Positions 25,885 through 34,544 of a stretch of 64,000 nt of DNA are shown here, piece by piece. Position 1 is the stretch's first letter; every line of letters starts with the position of its first letter. The position numbers and the translations under genes were made by a program. Source of the stretch: UBA6109 sp035366835 (GTDB taxonomy: Bacteria > Desulfobacterota > Syntrophia > Syntrophales > UBA6109); NCBI GenBank assembly GCA_035366835.1, contig DAOSIS010000001.1, positions 1 to 64,000 on the forward strand, in the 5' to 3' direction. The notes under the pieces are model-generated. The model was given only the letters and a program-made list of their open reading frames with translations, had not been told where the DNA came from and did no database searches.

Positions 25885-26824
25885 CGTTTCTTCTGCCCTT
25901 TCCGTACCGTATCCTGTTCCGTTTGCCGGACTCCGCTGCCTTCGCAGGCTTCGCCGACCCTGATTCGCCGCTGCCCTGGAACGGTTGGGGGCGCAGGTCT
26001 TCAGAAAAATCCCAGATGCGGCCGCCCGCGGACGGCGAGGCTGGAAATCCGCCCAATTGCCAGGTGAGTTGGGCCGCCGCCCTCATGACAAGTTCGATTT
26101 TTCCCGGCAGCGTTTCCGGCGTGAAACGGTGGATCGGTCCGGCGATTCCCAACGCTCCCAGAAAGCGGTTTTCCAGCCCGAAGAGCGGTGCGGCCACCGC
26201 CCCCGCGTCCGCCACCCGCTCGCCAAAACTGCACGCGTATCCCTGAGTCCGGATCCGATCCAATTCGTCCGCCAGCTTGGATGGATCGGCGATGGGAGCC
26301 GCATCCTCTTTTCTCGAACGCCTGCCGTTCAGCACATGGTCCCGCACCTCCTTCGGACCGAAAGCCAGCAGCACTTTTCCGCTCGCGCCCACGGGAATCG
26401 GCGTTCGCTGTCCCACGGCGATGGCCAGCCGGACATCCTGTTTCCCCTCTTCCCTGGCCAATACCACGCGCTCCAGGCTGTCCAATACGTAGATGGAGGC
26501 GGATTCGCCCGTCGCGCGGGCCAGTTCCTGAAGGAGGGGTTGTCCCAGGCTGCTTAAGCTGGATTGCCGCTCGTAGACCCTGCCCAGGGACATGAACATC
26601 GTGCCCAGGCCGTAGCTCCCGGTCCTGGGATCCCGATGCAGAAAACCGCGTCCCTCCAGCGTACCGGCAAGGCGCATCACGCGGTTGCGGGTCAGGCCGG
26701 TTTTTTCGATGATTTGCTTCAGTGTCTGGTTCGGGGAGTTCAGGAAGACGCCAATGATGTCGCAGGCAGCCAGCACCGCCTCAACGTGTCTGTCGGTTTG
26801 CTTCTTCGTTCCCTTGACGGTCAT
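25841..26824 (-). CDS. IclR-family transcriptional regulator
   Basis: Protein of 327 aa. The N-terminal winged helix (about 10-75) contains TLKQIIEKTGLTRNRVMRLA. The C-terminal ligand-binding domain (about 90-260) shows RTPIPVGASGKVLLAF, GYACSFGERVADAGAVAAPL and LGALGIAGPIHRF. The last 50 residues are basic and unstructured-looking. It starts the 12-gene minus-strand operon and is divergent from the first MFS gene, so it probably controls both. Its effector should be a carboxylate of the pathway. Candidate operators lie just upstream, at 26868-26896. Confidence 0.92.
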   Translation of the reverse strand: MTVKGTKKQTDRHVEAVLAACDIIGVFLNSPNQTLKQIIEKTGLTRNRVMRLAGTLEGRGFLHRDPRTGSYGLGTMFMSLGRVYERQSSLSSLGQPLLQELARATGESASIYVLDSLERVVLAREEGKQDVRLAIAVGQRTPIPVGASGKVLLAFGPKEVRDHVLNGRRSRKEDAAPIADPSKLADELDRIRTQGYACSFGERVADAGAVAAPLFGLENRFLGALGIAGPIHRFTPETLPGKIELVMRAAAQLTWQLGGFPASPSAGGRIWDFSEDLRPQPFQGSGESGSAKPAKAAESGKRNRIRYGKGRRNDDGTRTERNGLVRG

Positions 26825-26864
26825 AAGAACGTCTGCCCTGCGTGGGGGGGGTCAAGCCGGCCGC

Positions 26865-26930
26865 ATTGGCTACTCTGTAGCCATAATAGCTATTGGCCAG
26901 ACCCTATTAAATTTAATTTCTAATGTCAAG
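26865..26930. promoter_or_regulatory. Divergent promoter/operator region, iclR and MFS carrier
   Basis: On the minus strand TTGACA (26924-26929) is followed after 17 bp by TAGGGT (26901-26906), a plausible sigma-70 promoter for iclR and its operon. Just downstream of it are the perfect inverted repeat GGCTACTCTGTAGCC (26868-26882) and the near-palindrome CCATAATAGCTATTGG (26881-26896). Both are well placed for IclR binding and autoregulation. The region is notably AT-rich against its surroundings. Confidence 0.6.
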
Positions 26931-27024
26931 CGGTTTTTTCCCGAAACGCAGACCCGCAATGTCTCGTCCCTTGCCTCGGCCGGCAGAGCTGTGGTACGGA
27001 TCTCTCCGAAGAGCGGAGGTTGGG

Positions 27025-28299
27025 ATGGGAACGCGGGAAGTTCCCCCCCGGAAGATATTCTGGGGCTGGTATGTGGTGGCGGGCACCTTCATCATCATCG
27101 GCGTCAATTACGGCGCACGCTACTGCTTCGGCGTCTTTCTCAAACCCATGTGCGAAGCGATGGGCTGGTCGCGTTCCGTGGTCTCCACCGCCATGTCGCT
27201 GGCTATTCTGTTCTACGGAATCGGCGGCATCTTCGCGGGGCGACTGCTCGATCGTTTCGCGCCGCGCTGGATCATCACGTCAGGCGCCATCCTGGCCTCA
27301 CTGGGATTTTTCCTGACCCGCTTCGTCGAGACACCGCTGCAGTTTTACTTCGTCTACGGCATCTTTGTCGGCCTCGGCTCCGCATGCCTCGGGGTCGTCG
27401 TCTGCAATTCCTCCGTCGGGAAATGGTTCGTCAAGAAGAGAGGCATTGCGATCGGCATCACCACGGCCGGCGTCGGCGTCGGCACTCTCGTTTTCTCGCT
27501 GGCCGCCGGCCTTATCGTCAAGGCCTTCGACTGGCAGACGGGATTCACCCTCCTCTCCGTCGCCGTCCTGATTCTTTGTACGGGCGTGTCGCAGATCCTC
27601 ATGGGGAGGACCCATCCCGAGGATTACGGCCTGATGCCCGACGGAGAGACAGCAACGCGCGAAAGAGCGGACCAGGGCCCCGTTTGTCCGAACTTTTCCC
27701 ATGCGCCGTCGACGCGCCGACTTCTGCGCGACGCCCGGTTCTGGACCATTGCCCTGTGCTATTTCTGCGCCGTCCTCGTGGAAATGGCCGTCTTCATCCA
27801 TCAAGTCGCCTACGCGGAGGAATACGGCATCGGCCGCGTCGCTGCGGCTTCCTCTCTGGGAATCATCGGCATCGCCAGCATCGTCGGCCGTTTCTTCTTC
27901 GGTTGGCTGAGCGATCGAATCCATGACGTCAAACACGCGGCCTTTCTCGGCTTGGCCGTCATGACGGCAGGAATGGGCATTCTCCTCTTCGCAAAGACCA
28001 TCGGCCTTTTCTATCTGTATGCCTTCGTCTTCGGTTTCGGATACGGTTCGATAGGTCCCATGCTTCCCATCCTGATGGCGGACCGTTTCGGGCGGAAAGT
28101 TCTCGGTACGGCCTATGGACTGGTCACCTTCTTTGCCGTCGGCCTGGGAGGTTTCGTCGGTCCCATCTTCGGAGGTTTGATGTACGACACATTCGGTTCC
28201 TATCTCTACGCCTGGCGAATCAACTTCGTCATGCTGACCATCACAACCGTCCTGATTCTTCTGCTGAAAAAAGGCACCCAGAGGGAAGGGAGCGATTGA
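27025..28299 (+). CDS. MFS transporter (oxalate/formate-antiporter/monocarboxylate type), copy 1
   Basis: Membrane protein of 424 aa with 12 predicted helices. It begins RKIFWGWYVVAGTFIIIGVN and has GGIFAGRLLDRFAPRW (MFS loop 2-3 signature) and FGYGSIGPMLPILMADRFG, typical of the OFA/MCT-like branch that carries small carboxylates. The ATG at 27025 has GGAGG five bases upstream. It is divergent from iclR and is followed 300 bp later by a close paralog in the same orientation, indicating tandem duplication. It may be an alternative importer, or an exporter, for the substrate of the iclR operon. Confidence 0.9.
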   Translation: MGTREVPPRKIFWGWYVVAGTFIIIGVNYGARYCFGVFLKPMCEAMGWSRSVVSTAMSLAILFYGIGGIFAGRLLDRFAPRWIITSGAILASLGFFLTRFVETPLQFYFVYGIFVGLGSACLGVVVCNSSVGKWFVKKRGIAIGITTAGVGVGTLVFSLAAGLIVKAFDWQTGFTLLSVAVLILCTGVSQILMGRTHPEDYGLMPDGETATRERADQGPVCPNFSHAPSTRRLLRDARFWTIALCYFCAVLVEMAVFIHQVAYAEEYGIGRVAAASSLGIIGIASIVGRFFFGWLSDRIHDVKHAAFLGLAVMTAGMGILLFAKTIGLFYLYAFVFGFGYGSIGPMLPILMADRFGRKVLGTAYGLVTFFAVGLGGFVGPIFGGLMYDTFGSYLYAWRINFVMLTITTVLILLLKKGTQREGSD

Positions 28300-28599
28300 G
28301 TTTCCGGAAGTCACCCTTCTATCCCACCGGTCCCCGGACGGCGCCTCCGGATCAGGGGCGGTTCCCATTTCCGGCGATCGATGCCGCTTCCTCAAAGGCC
28401 CATGCCACCGCCCTCACCGCAACATCGGGCATCTCCAAAATCGACGTCGCGCGAACCCTGCAACGAGCGCATCCCCGCATCGTTTGCCTCGGGATGAGAG
28501 AAGGGATGGAGGATAGAACGTCTCCTTTCTTGCATGGTCGATTCTCCTGTGGTAGGGCAGACGCGTACGGCACAGCGTTGATGGTCGGAAGGACAACGG
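28300..28599. other. Gap between the tandem MFS genes
   Basis: About 300 bp with no supported gene. Short minus-strand frames exist, but none has a ribosome site or a recognisable family. No clear terminator is seen. It may contain a promoter for the second carrier; I see no convincing -35/-10 pair. Confidence 0.4.
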
Positions 28600-29892
28600 A
28601 TGGAAGCAAAGCGGAAGATATTCTGGGGATGGTACGTGGTGGCCGGCGCTTTCATCATCTTCGGAATCAACTACGGTGCCCGTTACTGTTTCGGCGTCTT
28701 TCTCAAGCCCATGTGCGAAGATCTGGGCTGGTCGCGTTCCGTGGTCTCCGTTGCCGCGTCGCTGGCTGTCCTGTTTTACGGAATCGGCGGCATCTTCGCG
28801 GGACGCCTGCTCGATCGTCTGGCCCCCCACTGGATTATTACCGTTGGCGCCGTTTCGGCGGCGCTGGGATTTATCCTGACTCGTTTCGTATCGACGCCGT
28901 TGCAGTTCTACCTCGCCTACGGCGTCCTGTTCGGGCTTGGTTCCTCCTGCCTCGGGGTCGTCGTCTGCAACTCCTCCGTCGGGAAATGGTTCGTCCGGAA
29001 ACGCGGAATCGCCATTGCCATCAGCACCAATGGGGCAGGCGTCGGCATCCTGATTCTGACACCGCTCGCCGGCGTCATCGTCACCCTTTTCGACTGGCGA
29101 ACCGGATTCACCCTATTGGGCATCGCCCTGCTCGTGTTTTGCACGGCCGTATCGCAGCTTTTCATGAGAAGGACCCGGCCCGAGAATTACGGCCTGCTCC
29201 CGGATGGAGAGACAACGCCGCCCTCCCTTGGAATGCTTCCTCCCCCTGACGAAAGGAAATCGGCTCACCGACAGGCAACCCGATTTCTCCTGAAGGATTC
29301 CCGATTCTGGACCATCGTCTTCTGCTACAATTTGGCCGTTACGGCGGAAATGTGCGCCTTCGTTCACCAGATCGCTTATGCCGAGGAGTACGGCATCGAT
29401 CGCGTCGCCGCGGCTTCCTCGATGGGGATCATCAGCGCCGCCAGCATCGCCGGTCGTTTCTTCTATGGGTGGTTGACTGATCGCATGAGCGACGTCAAAT
29501 GGACGGCATCCCTGGGGCTGGCCATCATGGCGGTAGGCATGGGCATCCTCCTGGTCTCGAAGACCATCGGCATTTTCTACCTCTATGCACTGGTCTTCGG
29601 CTTCGGATGGGGTTCGGTCGGTCTGATGATTCCCATCCTGACCGTCGACCGCTTCGGGCGTGAGGTGCTGGGCACGGCTTACGGGCTGGTCAACTTTTTC
29701 GCCGTCGGTCTGGGAGGATCCATCGGTCCCATCATAGGCGGTCTGATCTACGACGCTTTCGGCTCCTATTATTATGCTTGGCTGATGAACCTCGTCTTGC
29801 TGACCTCTGTGGCTTTCCTGATCCTCCTGCTCAAGAAACGCGGCAGGAACGCGGAAACAGCAGGACCGCTTCAACGCCCCGCCGGCCTGTAA
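28600..29892 (+). CDS. MFS transporter, copy 2 (paralog of the upstream carrier)
   Basis: Membrane protein of 430 aa nearly collinear with the preceding carrier. Shared stretches include KIFWGWYVVAG, NYGARYCFGVFLKPMCE, GVVVCNSSVGKWFV, the YAEEYGI segment and VLGTAYGLV. Differences concentrate in the central loop and the C-terminus, so the two have diverged enough for different substrates. The ATG at 28600 follows a GGAAGGA site. The 3' end overlaps that of the convergent MFS gene by 22 bp. Transport direction and substrate are unknown. Confidence 0.9.
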   Translation: MEAKRKIFWGWYVVAGAFIIFGINYGARYCFGVFLKPMCEDLGWSRSVVSVAASLAVLFYGIGGIFAGRLLDRLAPHWIITVGAVSAALGFILTRFVSTPLQFYLAYGVLFGLGSSCLGVVVCNSSVGKWFVRKRGIAIAISTNGAGVGILILTPLAGVIVTLFDWRTGFTLLGIALLVFCTAVSQLFMRRTRPENYGLLPDGETTPPSLGMLPPPDERKSAHRQATRFLLKDSRFWTIVFCYNLAVTAEMCAFVHQIAYAEEYGIDRVAAASSMGIISAASIAGRFFYGWLTDRMSDVKWTASLGLAIMAVGMGILLVSKTIGIFYLYALVFGFGWGSVGLMIPILTVDRFGREVLGTAYGLVNFFAVGLGGSIGPIIGGLIYDAFGSYYYAWLMNLVLLTSVAFLILLLKKRGRNAETAGPLQRPAGL

Positions 29893-31094
29893 TCCCCACA
29901 TCGTTCCTGGATCGGCAGAATGAGGGCCATGGCCGCGAGCGGCAGGAGCGCCATGACGCCCCAGACCGCCGCGAACCATCCCGATGCATCGACGAACCAG
30001 CCCAGAAGCGGCGGGAAAACGATTCCTCCCGTCATGACGGCCGTCACGGCGACCGACGTGGCAAGTCCGGAAGCACGCAGGGCAGACAACTCCATGGCAA
30101 AGGTCATGTAGATGCCGTTGAAGCCCATCCCCGCCATGCCGATCAGGCCGAACACGGCGAAGACAACCCAGATCGGCCAGCCCCGGGGGAGAAGAAAACC
30201 GCAGCACAGTGCGACCGCCATGGCGGCCGCAAAGAAGATCATCACCGGCCTGCGCCGCTGCCCGAGCAGGCGGTCGCTGACGAACCCGGCACCGAGACGC
30301 GCGACGGCGGCGGTAAACTGGACCCAGCCGACACCCAGACCGGCCGCCGTCACCGAAAGTGCCAGCCCTTCCTTCAGGTACAGGAAGGTATAGGCCAGGA
30401 TGGAAAGCTGACACCCTCCGAGGAAGAAGCCGGCGCCGGCCAGGAGGAGGAGCCGACGGTTCGCAAAGACCTCCCGCAGCGGTAGTCTCCTCCGCGGCGA
30501 CGGTTCCGATTTTTCGCTTCCGCATTGCCGGCCGGCATACAGAAGCGCCAGGGAGAGGCACGCGGCGAGTGTGGCCCCTCCCAGCAGGACGAAGAGCGCC
30601 CGCCATCCCCAGGTCAGAATCACGGGCACGGCCAGGGCAGCCAGTACCCCGCCCAGCGTGACCCCCGTCTGTTTGAGGCCCATGACCGTTGCCCGCCAGG
30701 AAAGGGGGATCCGGTTCATCACGGCCTTGTTCGTGCCGGGCGCTGTTGTGCTGTAGCCGACCCCGATCAGGAACAGGAGGATCAGCAGGGCGTCGACGGA
30801 GCCGATGAAGGCGATGGTGACGCCGACGGCCGCCATCAGCACCAGGCCCCAGAGAAGAACCTTCTTTTCCCCCAGCGCGTCGATCCAGTAGCCGGACGGC
30901 ACGAGAAGCAGGACGTTGCCGAACGTCAGCGCGGAGACAAGCAGCCCGACCTGGCTCTGATTGAGGGCGAATTCCTGCTTGACGAAGGGGGTGACGGCGG
31001 GAAGCGTATAGAAGAGCGCGGAGCAGCACAGCTGCAGAAACCACAGGAGGCCGAGGAGCTTGATCTGCTCCCGGTTCAGGGGATCGGTCTTCAT
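29871..31094 (-). CDS. MFS transporter, distinct family from the tandem pair
   Basis: Membrane protein of 407 aa with about 12 helices: PAVTPFVKQEFALNQSQVGL near the start, GYWIDALGEKKVLLWG (MFS signature loop) and SWRATVMGLKQTGVTLGGVL. This resembles the nitrate/cyanate-type and related MFS branches. The GLKQTGVTLGG motif is common in carriers of small acids and sugars. The ATG at 31094 follows GGAGAGG. The gene is divergent from the PrpF/flavoprotein/GntR operon and shares its AT-rich promoter region, so it may belong to that regulon. Confidence 0.88.
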   Translation of the reverse strand: MKTDPLNREQIKLLGLLWFLQLCCSALFYTLPAVTPFVKQEFALNQSQVGLLVSALTFGNVLLLVPSGYWIDALGEKKVLLWGLVLMAAVGVTIAFIGSVDALLILLFLIGVGYSTTAPGTNKAVMNRIPLSWRATVMGLKQTGVTLGGVLAALAVPVILTWGWRALFVLLGGATLAACLSLALLYAGRQCGSEKSEPSPRRRLPLREVFANRRLLLLAGAGFFLGGCQLSILAYTFLYLKEGLALSVTAAGLGVGWVQFTAAVARLGAGFVSDRLLGQRRRPVMIFFAAAMAVALCCGFLLPRGWPIWVVFAVFGLIGMAGMGFNGIYMTFAMELSALRASGLATSVAVTAVMTGGIVFPPLLGWFVDASGWFAAVWGVMALLPLAAMALILPIQERCGDYRPAGR

Positions 31095-31587
31095 GCCCGG
31101 CACCTCTCCATCCGCGCCTTCGTGCGGTGTTTCCGGCATCCGGCGTCGCCGGCCGCGGCCGGCCTGCGGAACGCACCGTCCGTTGCAGGATTGAAGGCAG
31201 GCACACCGGCATCGCTGGCCCCGGAAGAGGGGAGCAAGGCCGTCGTTGATCCGGACACGTCTTTTTTTCGTCTCATCGCCCCGGGCAGCCTCATCGCGGC
31301 GAGGATGCCTCCATGCAGCCTTCCGGGTCGGCACCACACCGCCCGGTGTCTGTCCACTGTTGAAGGACCCTTTCTGCAAAGTCAAGCAAAACGAGAGGGG
31401 CAGCCGGACGGAACCACAGCTCCTTGCGGACGCCGGCCCCGGTTTTTCTGTTGACAGATGAACCAAAAATTAGATAAATATATTTATATATCATTATAAA
31501 GTATTGACGGGTTCGGGGATTGCTTTCACCGTCCATCCGTGCAAGGATGCCGGACCTCAGGTCACGCCAAGAAGGAGGAAAAACCCT
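31095..31587. other. Divergent intergenic region (MFS and prpF-like)
   Basis: About 490 bp without a supported gene. Positions 31095-31440 show nothing recognisable; the AT-rich control element is described separately. The 5' leader of the plus-strand operon ends with an AAGGAGG site at 31572-31578. Confidence 0.5.
31451..31500 (+). promoter_or_regulatory. AT-rich promoter/operator element, copy A
   Basis: TTGACA at 31451-31456 is followed by an unusually AT-rich run. The 15-mer AAATATATTTATATA (31476-31490) continues as TCATTATA. The identical 15-mer, followed by ACAATATA, occurs in the promoter region of the TRAP/aconitase X operon on the minus strand (41598-41612). The surrounding DNA is GC-rich, so the shared element stands out. 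A GntR regulator encoded in the operon downstream is the obvious candidate binder (inference). Confidence 0.6.
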
Positions 31588-32748
31588 ATGGAAATCCAGG
31601 AACTGATTCGCTGCACGATCATGCGCGGAGGAACGAGTAAAGGCATCTTTCTTCACCGCAACGACCTGCCCCGGGACCCTGCTCTCCGGGACAGGGTGAT
31701 CATGAGGATCTTCGGCGCACCGGACCCGCGGGAGATCGACGGCATCGGCGGGGCCGAACTGCTGACAAGCAAGGTGGCGGTCGTCGGGCCGCCAACGCGG
31801 CCGGATTGCGACATCGATTATCTTTTCGGTCAGGTCAGCATGGTCGAACCGATGATCGACTGGAAATCGAACTGCGGCAATGTCTCGGCGGCCGTAGGAC
31901 CCTTCGCCATCGACGAGGGAATGGTCGATGCGGTGGAACCGATGACGAAGGTCCGGATCCACCAGGTCAACACGGGCAAGGTCATCATCGCCGAGGTGCC
32001 CGTGAAGGGAGGACGCGCGGCCGTCGAGGGCAAACACAGAATCGACGGCGTGCCGGGCACGGGCGCAAAACTGGTCCTGGACTGGGCCGACAGCGCCGGC
32101 GCCCTGACGGGAAAGCTTCTTCCCACGGGCAGGGTGACGGATACGCTGACGGTCGAGGGAGAGGGCCGTTTCGAGGTATCGCTCGTGGACGCCGCCATTC
32201 CCACGGTCTTCATCCGCGCCGAGGCCTTGGGCCTGAAGGGCAACGAGACGCCCCAGCAGATCGACGCCGACAAGAGGCTGCTTCAGAAGATCGAGAAGAT
32301 CCGCAGCGTCGCCGCCCAGACCATGGGTTTGTGCAAGGACTGGCGGAAGGCGACGCAGGAGGTTCCCTACAGCCCCTTCTTCGCGATCTGCGCCCCGCCC
32401 ATGGACTACAAGGACTGGACAACGGGGAAGAAGATCTCCGAAAAATCCGTGGATCTCGTCGTCCGCCTGCTCTTCATGCAGAAGATGCACCTGACCTACC
32501 CGGTCACGGGAACCACCTGCACCGTGGCGGCCGCCATGATCCCGGGCACGATCGCCAACCAGCTTGCCCGGAAAGACATCATCGAGCGCGGGGAGCTGCG
32601 CATCGGCCACCCGGCCGGCGTGATCGCGCCCGAGGGGAAGATCGTCCGTGAAAAGGGCGGCTTCGTGCTGAAGAGGGCAACCGTCGACCGGACCGCCCGC
32701 TGCCTGATGCGCGGCTACGTCTACATCCCCAAGTCCACCCTGAAATAG
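31588..32748 (+). CDS. PrpF-family C=C isomerase (second paralog)
   Basis: Protein of 386 aa of the PrpF family. It begins with CTIMRGGTSKGIF, has the Lys segment LLTSKVAVVGPPT and the Cys segment WKSNCGNVSAAVGPF, and has GTTCTVAAAMIPGT near the end. It isomerises a double bond in an unsaturated polycarboxylate. The ATG has AAGGAGG 9 bases upstream. It is followed after 13 bp by a fumarate-reductase-like flavoprotein, so the isomerised product may be reduced next. It is clearly divergent from the paralog at 12697. Confidence 0.9.
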   Translation: MEIQELIRCTIMRGGTSKGIFLHRNDLPRDPALRDRVIMRIFGAPDPREIDGIGGAELLTSKVAVVGPPTRPDCDIDYLFGQVSMVEPMIDWKSNCGNVSAAVGPFAIDEGMVDAVEPMTKVRIHQVNTGKVIIAEVPVKGGRAAVEGKHRIDGVPGTGAKLVLDWADSAGALTGKLLPTGRVTDTLTVEGEGRFEVSLVDAAIPTVFIRAEALGLKGNETPQQIDADKRLLQKIEKIRSVAAQTMGLCKDWRKATQEVPYSPFFAICAPPMDYKDWTTGKKISEKSVDLVVRLLFMQKMHLTYPVTGTTCTVAAAMIPGTIANQLARKDIIERGELRIGHPAGVIAPEGKIVREKGGFVLKRATVDRTARCLMRGYVYIPKSTLK

Positions 32749-32761
32749 CGGAGGCCCGGTC

Positions 32762-34426
32762 ATGGAAAAACTGAATTCGCGCACGGTCTCGACGGACGTT
32801 CTCGTCATCGGCGCGGGAGGCGCCGGGATCCGGGCCGCCATCGAGGCCCACAATCTCGGCGCCAAGGTCCTCGTGGTCTCCAAGGGGGACTATCCGGCGG
32901 GCTGCATCACGGCGATCGCCATGGGGGCGATCACCGCAGCCATCGACAGCCGGGACAGCCGGGACACCCACTACGAAGACACCCTCCGGGGCGGACACCA
33001 CCTCAACAATCCGAAGCTGGTCCGGCTGCTCGCCGATCTCGGGCCGGAGCGGGCGCTGGATGTCGAGCGCTACGGCACCCAGTTCGACAAGATGGACGGG
33101 AAATTCGACTACTTTTCCTATCCCGGCCACGCCCTTCCCCGCGCCATCCTCGCCGGCGACCGCTACAGGGGCGGTTTCTTCAGAGGGATCGTCCGGGAAG
33201 CCGCCCGCCTCGGCATCGAGGTCCTCGAGCACGTCATGGTCGTCGATCTCCTGCGGGAAGGGGGCGCCGTCTGCGGAGCGCTGGCCCTGGAGATCGACAA
33301 GGGATCGCTCCTGGTTCTTCAGGCAAAGGCCGTCATCATCGCGACCGGCGGCGCCGGTTACCTCTTCTCCCTCACCACCAACCTCCCCGGCATCACCGGC
33401 GACGGATGCGCGCTGGCCTATGAAGCGGGGGCGCGGCTGTCCGACATGGAGTTCGTCCAGATGCGCGCCTGCATGATCCACCCCCCACCGATGCGCGGCA
33501 CGGCGCCCCCTGCCGACGGGGGTGTGACGATCGGCGGGCGGTTTTACAACGGCCTGTGCGAGCGTTACATGAAGAAATACCATCCGGAGAAGGCGGAACA
33601 GGTGACGCGCGCCGAAGTGGCCCGCTGCACCCAGAAAGAGATCCTGGAGGGGAGGTCGTCCCCCCACGGCGGCGTCTACGGGGACTTCTCCGGCGTCCCC
33701 AGGGAACAGCTCGCGAAATTCAAGGCCTTCACGCAGTCCTGCGCCGCGGCGAATTTCGATCCGGCCTGGCAGCCCTACGAGTGGGCTCCGGGCGCGCATT
33801 ACTTCATGGGCGGCATCGTCATCAACGAGCGCTGCGAGACGGGCGTCCCGGGGCTCTATGCCGCCGGCGAGGCCCAGTCGGGAACCATGGGCGCCAACCG
33901 CCTGCCCGGAAACGCCCTCACGGAGACGCAGGTTTTCGGCGCCATCGCAGGTGCGCAGGCGGCGGAACGGGCCCGTTCCGCAACCGCCCCTGTGCCTGCG
34001 CCGCAGACGATCGCCGGGTCGGTCGGGAAGGTGGACGCCCTCTGGAACCGGGACCGGGGGGTCGACTACCGTGAGGTCAGAAGGGAAATCTCGGAATCGC
34101 TGAGCCGGTATGCGGGCGTCATCCGCACCGAAGAGGGGCTGCGCAAGGCGATCGGCCTCATGGACGAGGTCGGAGAGAAGAGGATCGGCTCGCTGTGCGT
34201 GGCGGAGGCCCGGTCCTTCCGGGAGCTGGCCGGCCTCTTCGAGACGATGAACATCTTCGCCGTGGGCCGCCTGATCCTGCAGGCGGCGCTGCTCCGGACG
34301 GAGAGCCGCGGCGCCCACAACCGGGAAGACTACCCCGAGACCAGCGAGGCGTGGCGGAAGAATATCCTCTTCCAGCGCAGGGAGGGGAAGGCCGTCGTCG
34401 TCACGAGGTCTCCGGACGAGGCATGA
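32762..34426 (+). CDS. FAD-dependent fumarate-reductase/succinate-dehydrogenase-like flavoprotein
   Basis: Protein of 554 aa. The N-terminal Rossmann motif is VLVIGAGGAGIRAAIEA. Further family segments are VIIATGGAGYLFSLTTN, TGDGCALAYEAGARLSDMEF, AHYFMGGIVIN and GANRLPGNALTE (catalytic Arg region), plus a C-terminal helical domain ending in a charged stretch. The His that binds FAD covalently in SdhA/FrdA is not seen: the equivalent stretch reads CITAIAMGAIT. FAD is therefore probably non-covalent, as in aspartate oxidase-type members. There is no Fe-S or membrane subunit nearby. It may reduce or oxidise an enoate produced by the PrpF-like isomerase. Confidence 0.88.
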   Translation: MEKLNSRTVSTDVLVIGAGGAGIRAAIEAHNLGAKVLVVSKGDYPAGCITAIAMGAITAAIDSRDSRDTHYEDTLRGGHHLNNPKLVRLLADLGPERALDVERYGTQFDKMDGKFDYFSYPGHALPRAILAGDRYRGGFFRGIVREAARLGIEVLEHVMVVDLLREGGAVCGALALEIDKGSLLVLQAKAVIIATGGAGYLFSLTTNLPGITGDGCALAYEAGARLSDMEFVQMRACMIHPPPMRGTAPPADGGVTIGGRFYNGLCERYMKKYHPEKAEQVTRAEVARCTQKEILEGRSSPHGGVYGDFSGVPREQLAKFKAFTQSCAAANFDPAWQPYEWAPGAHYFMGGIVINERCETGVPGLYAAGEAQSGTMGANRLPGNALTETQVFGAIAGAQAAERARSATAPVPAPQTIAGSVGKVDALWNRDRGVDYREVRREISESLSRYAGVIRTEEGLRKAIGLMDEVGEKRIGSLCVAEARSFRELAGLFETMNIFAVGRLILQAALLRTESRGAHNREDYPETSEAWRKNILFQRREGKAVVVTRSPDEA

Positions 34427-34544
34427 CTTGCGCCATTGACAATTCCGCGGCCGTGATGCAGGAAAGGGCTGCGGCAAAATCCGGCGGGAGTCCCGGAAGG
34501 GGCCGAATCCCTTTCGGAACTCCCCATTCCTCTTGAGGCGGGAC

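Noticed and set aside
28352..28609. An 85-codon minus-strand frame between the tandem MFS genes
   Set aside because: Its end looks helix-like, but there is no ribosome site and no family. It starts inside the antisense of the MFS gene start.
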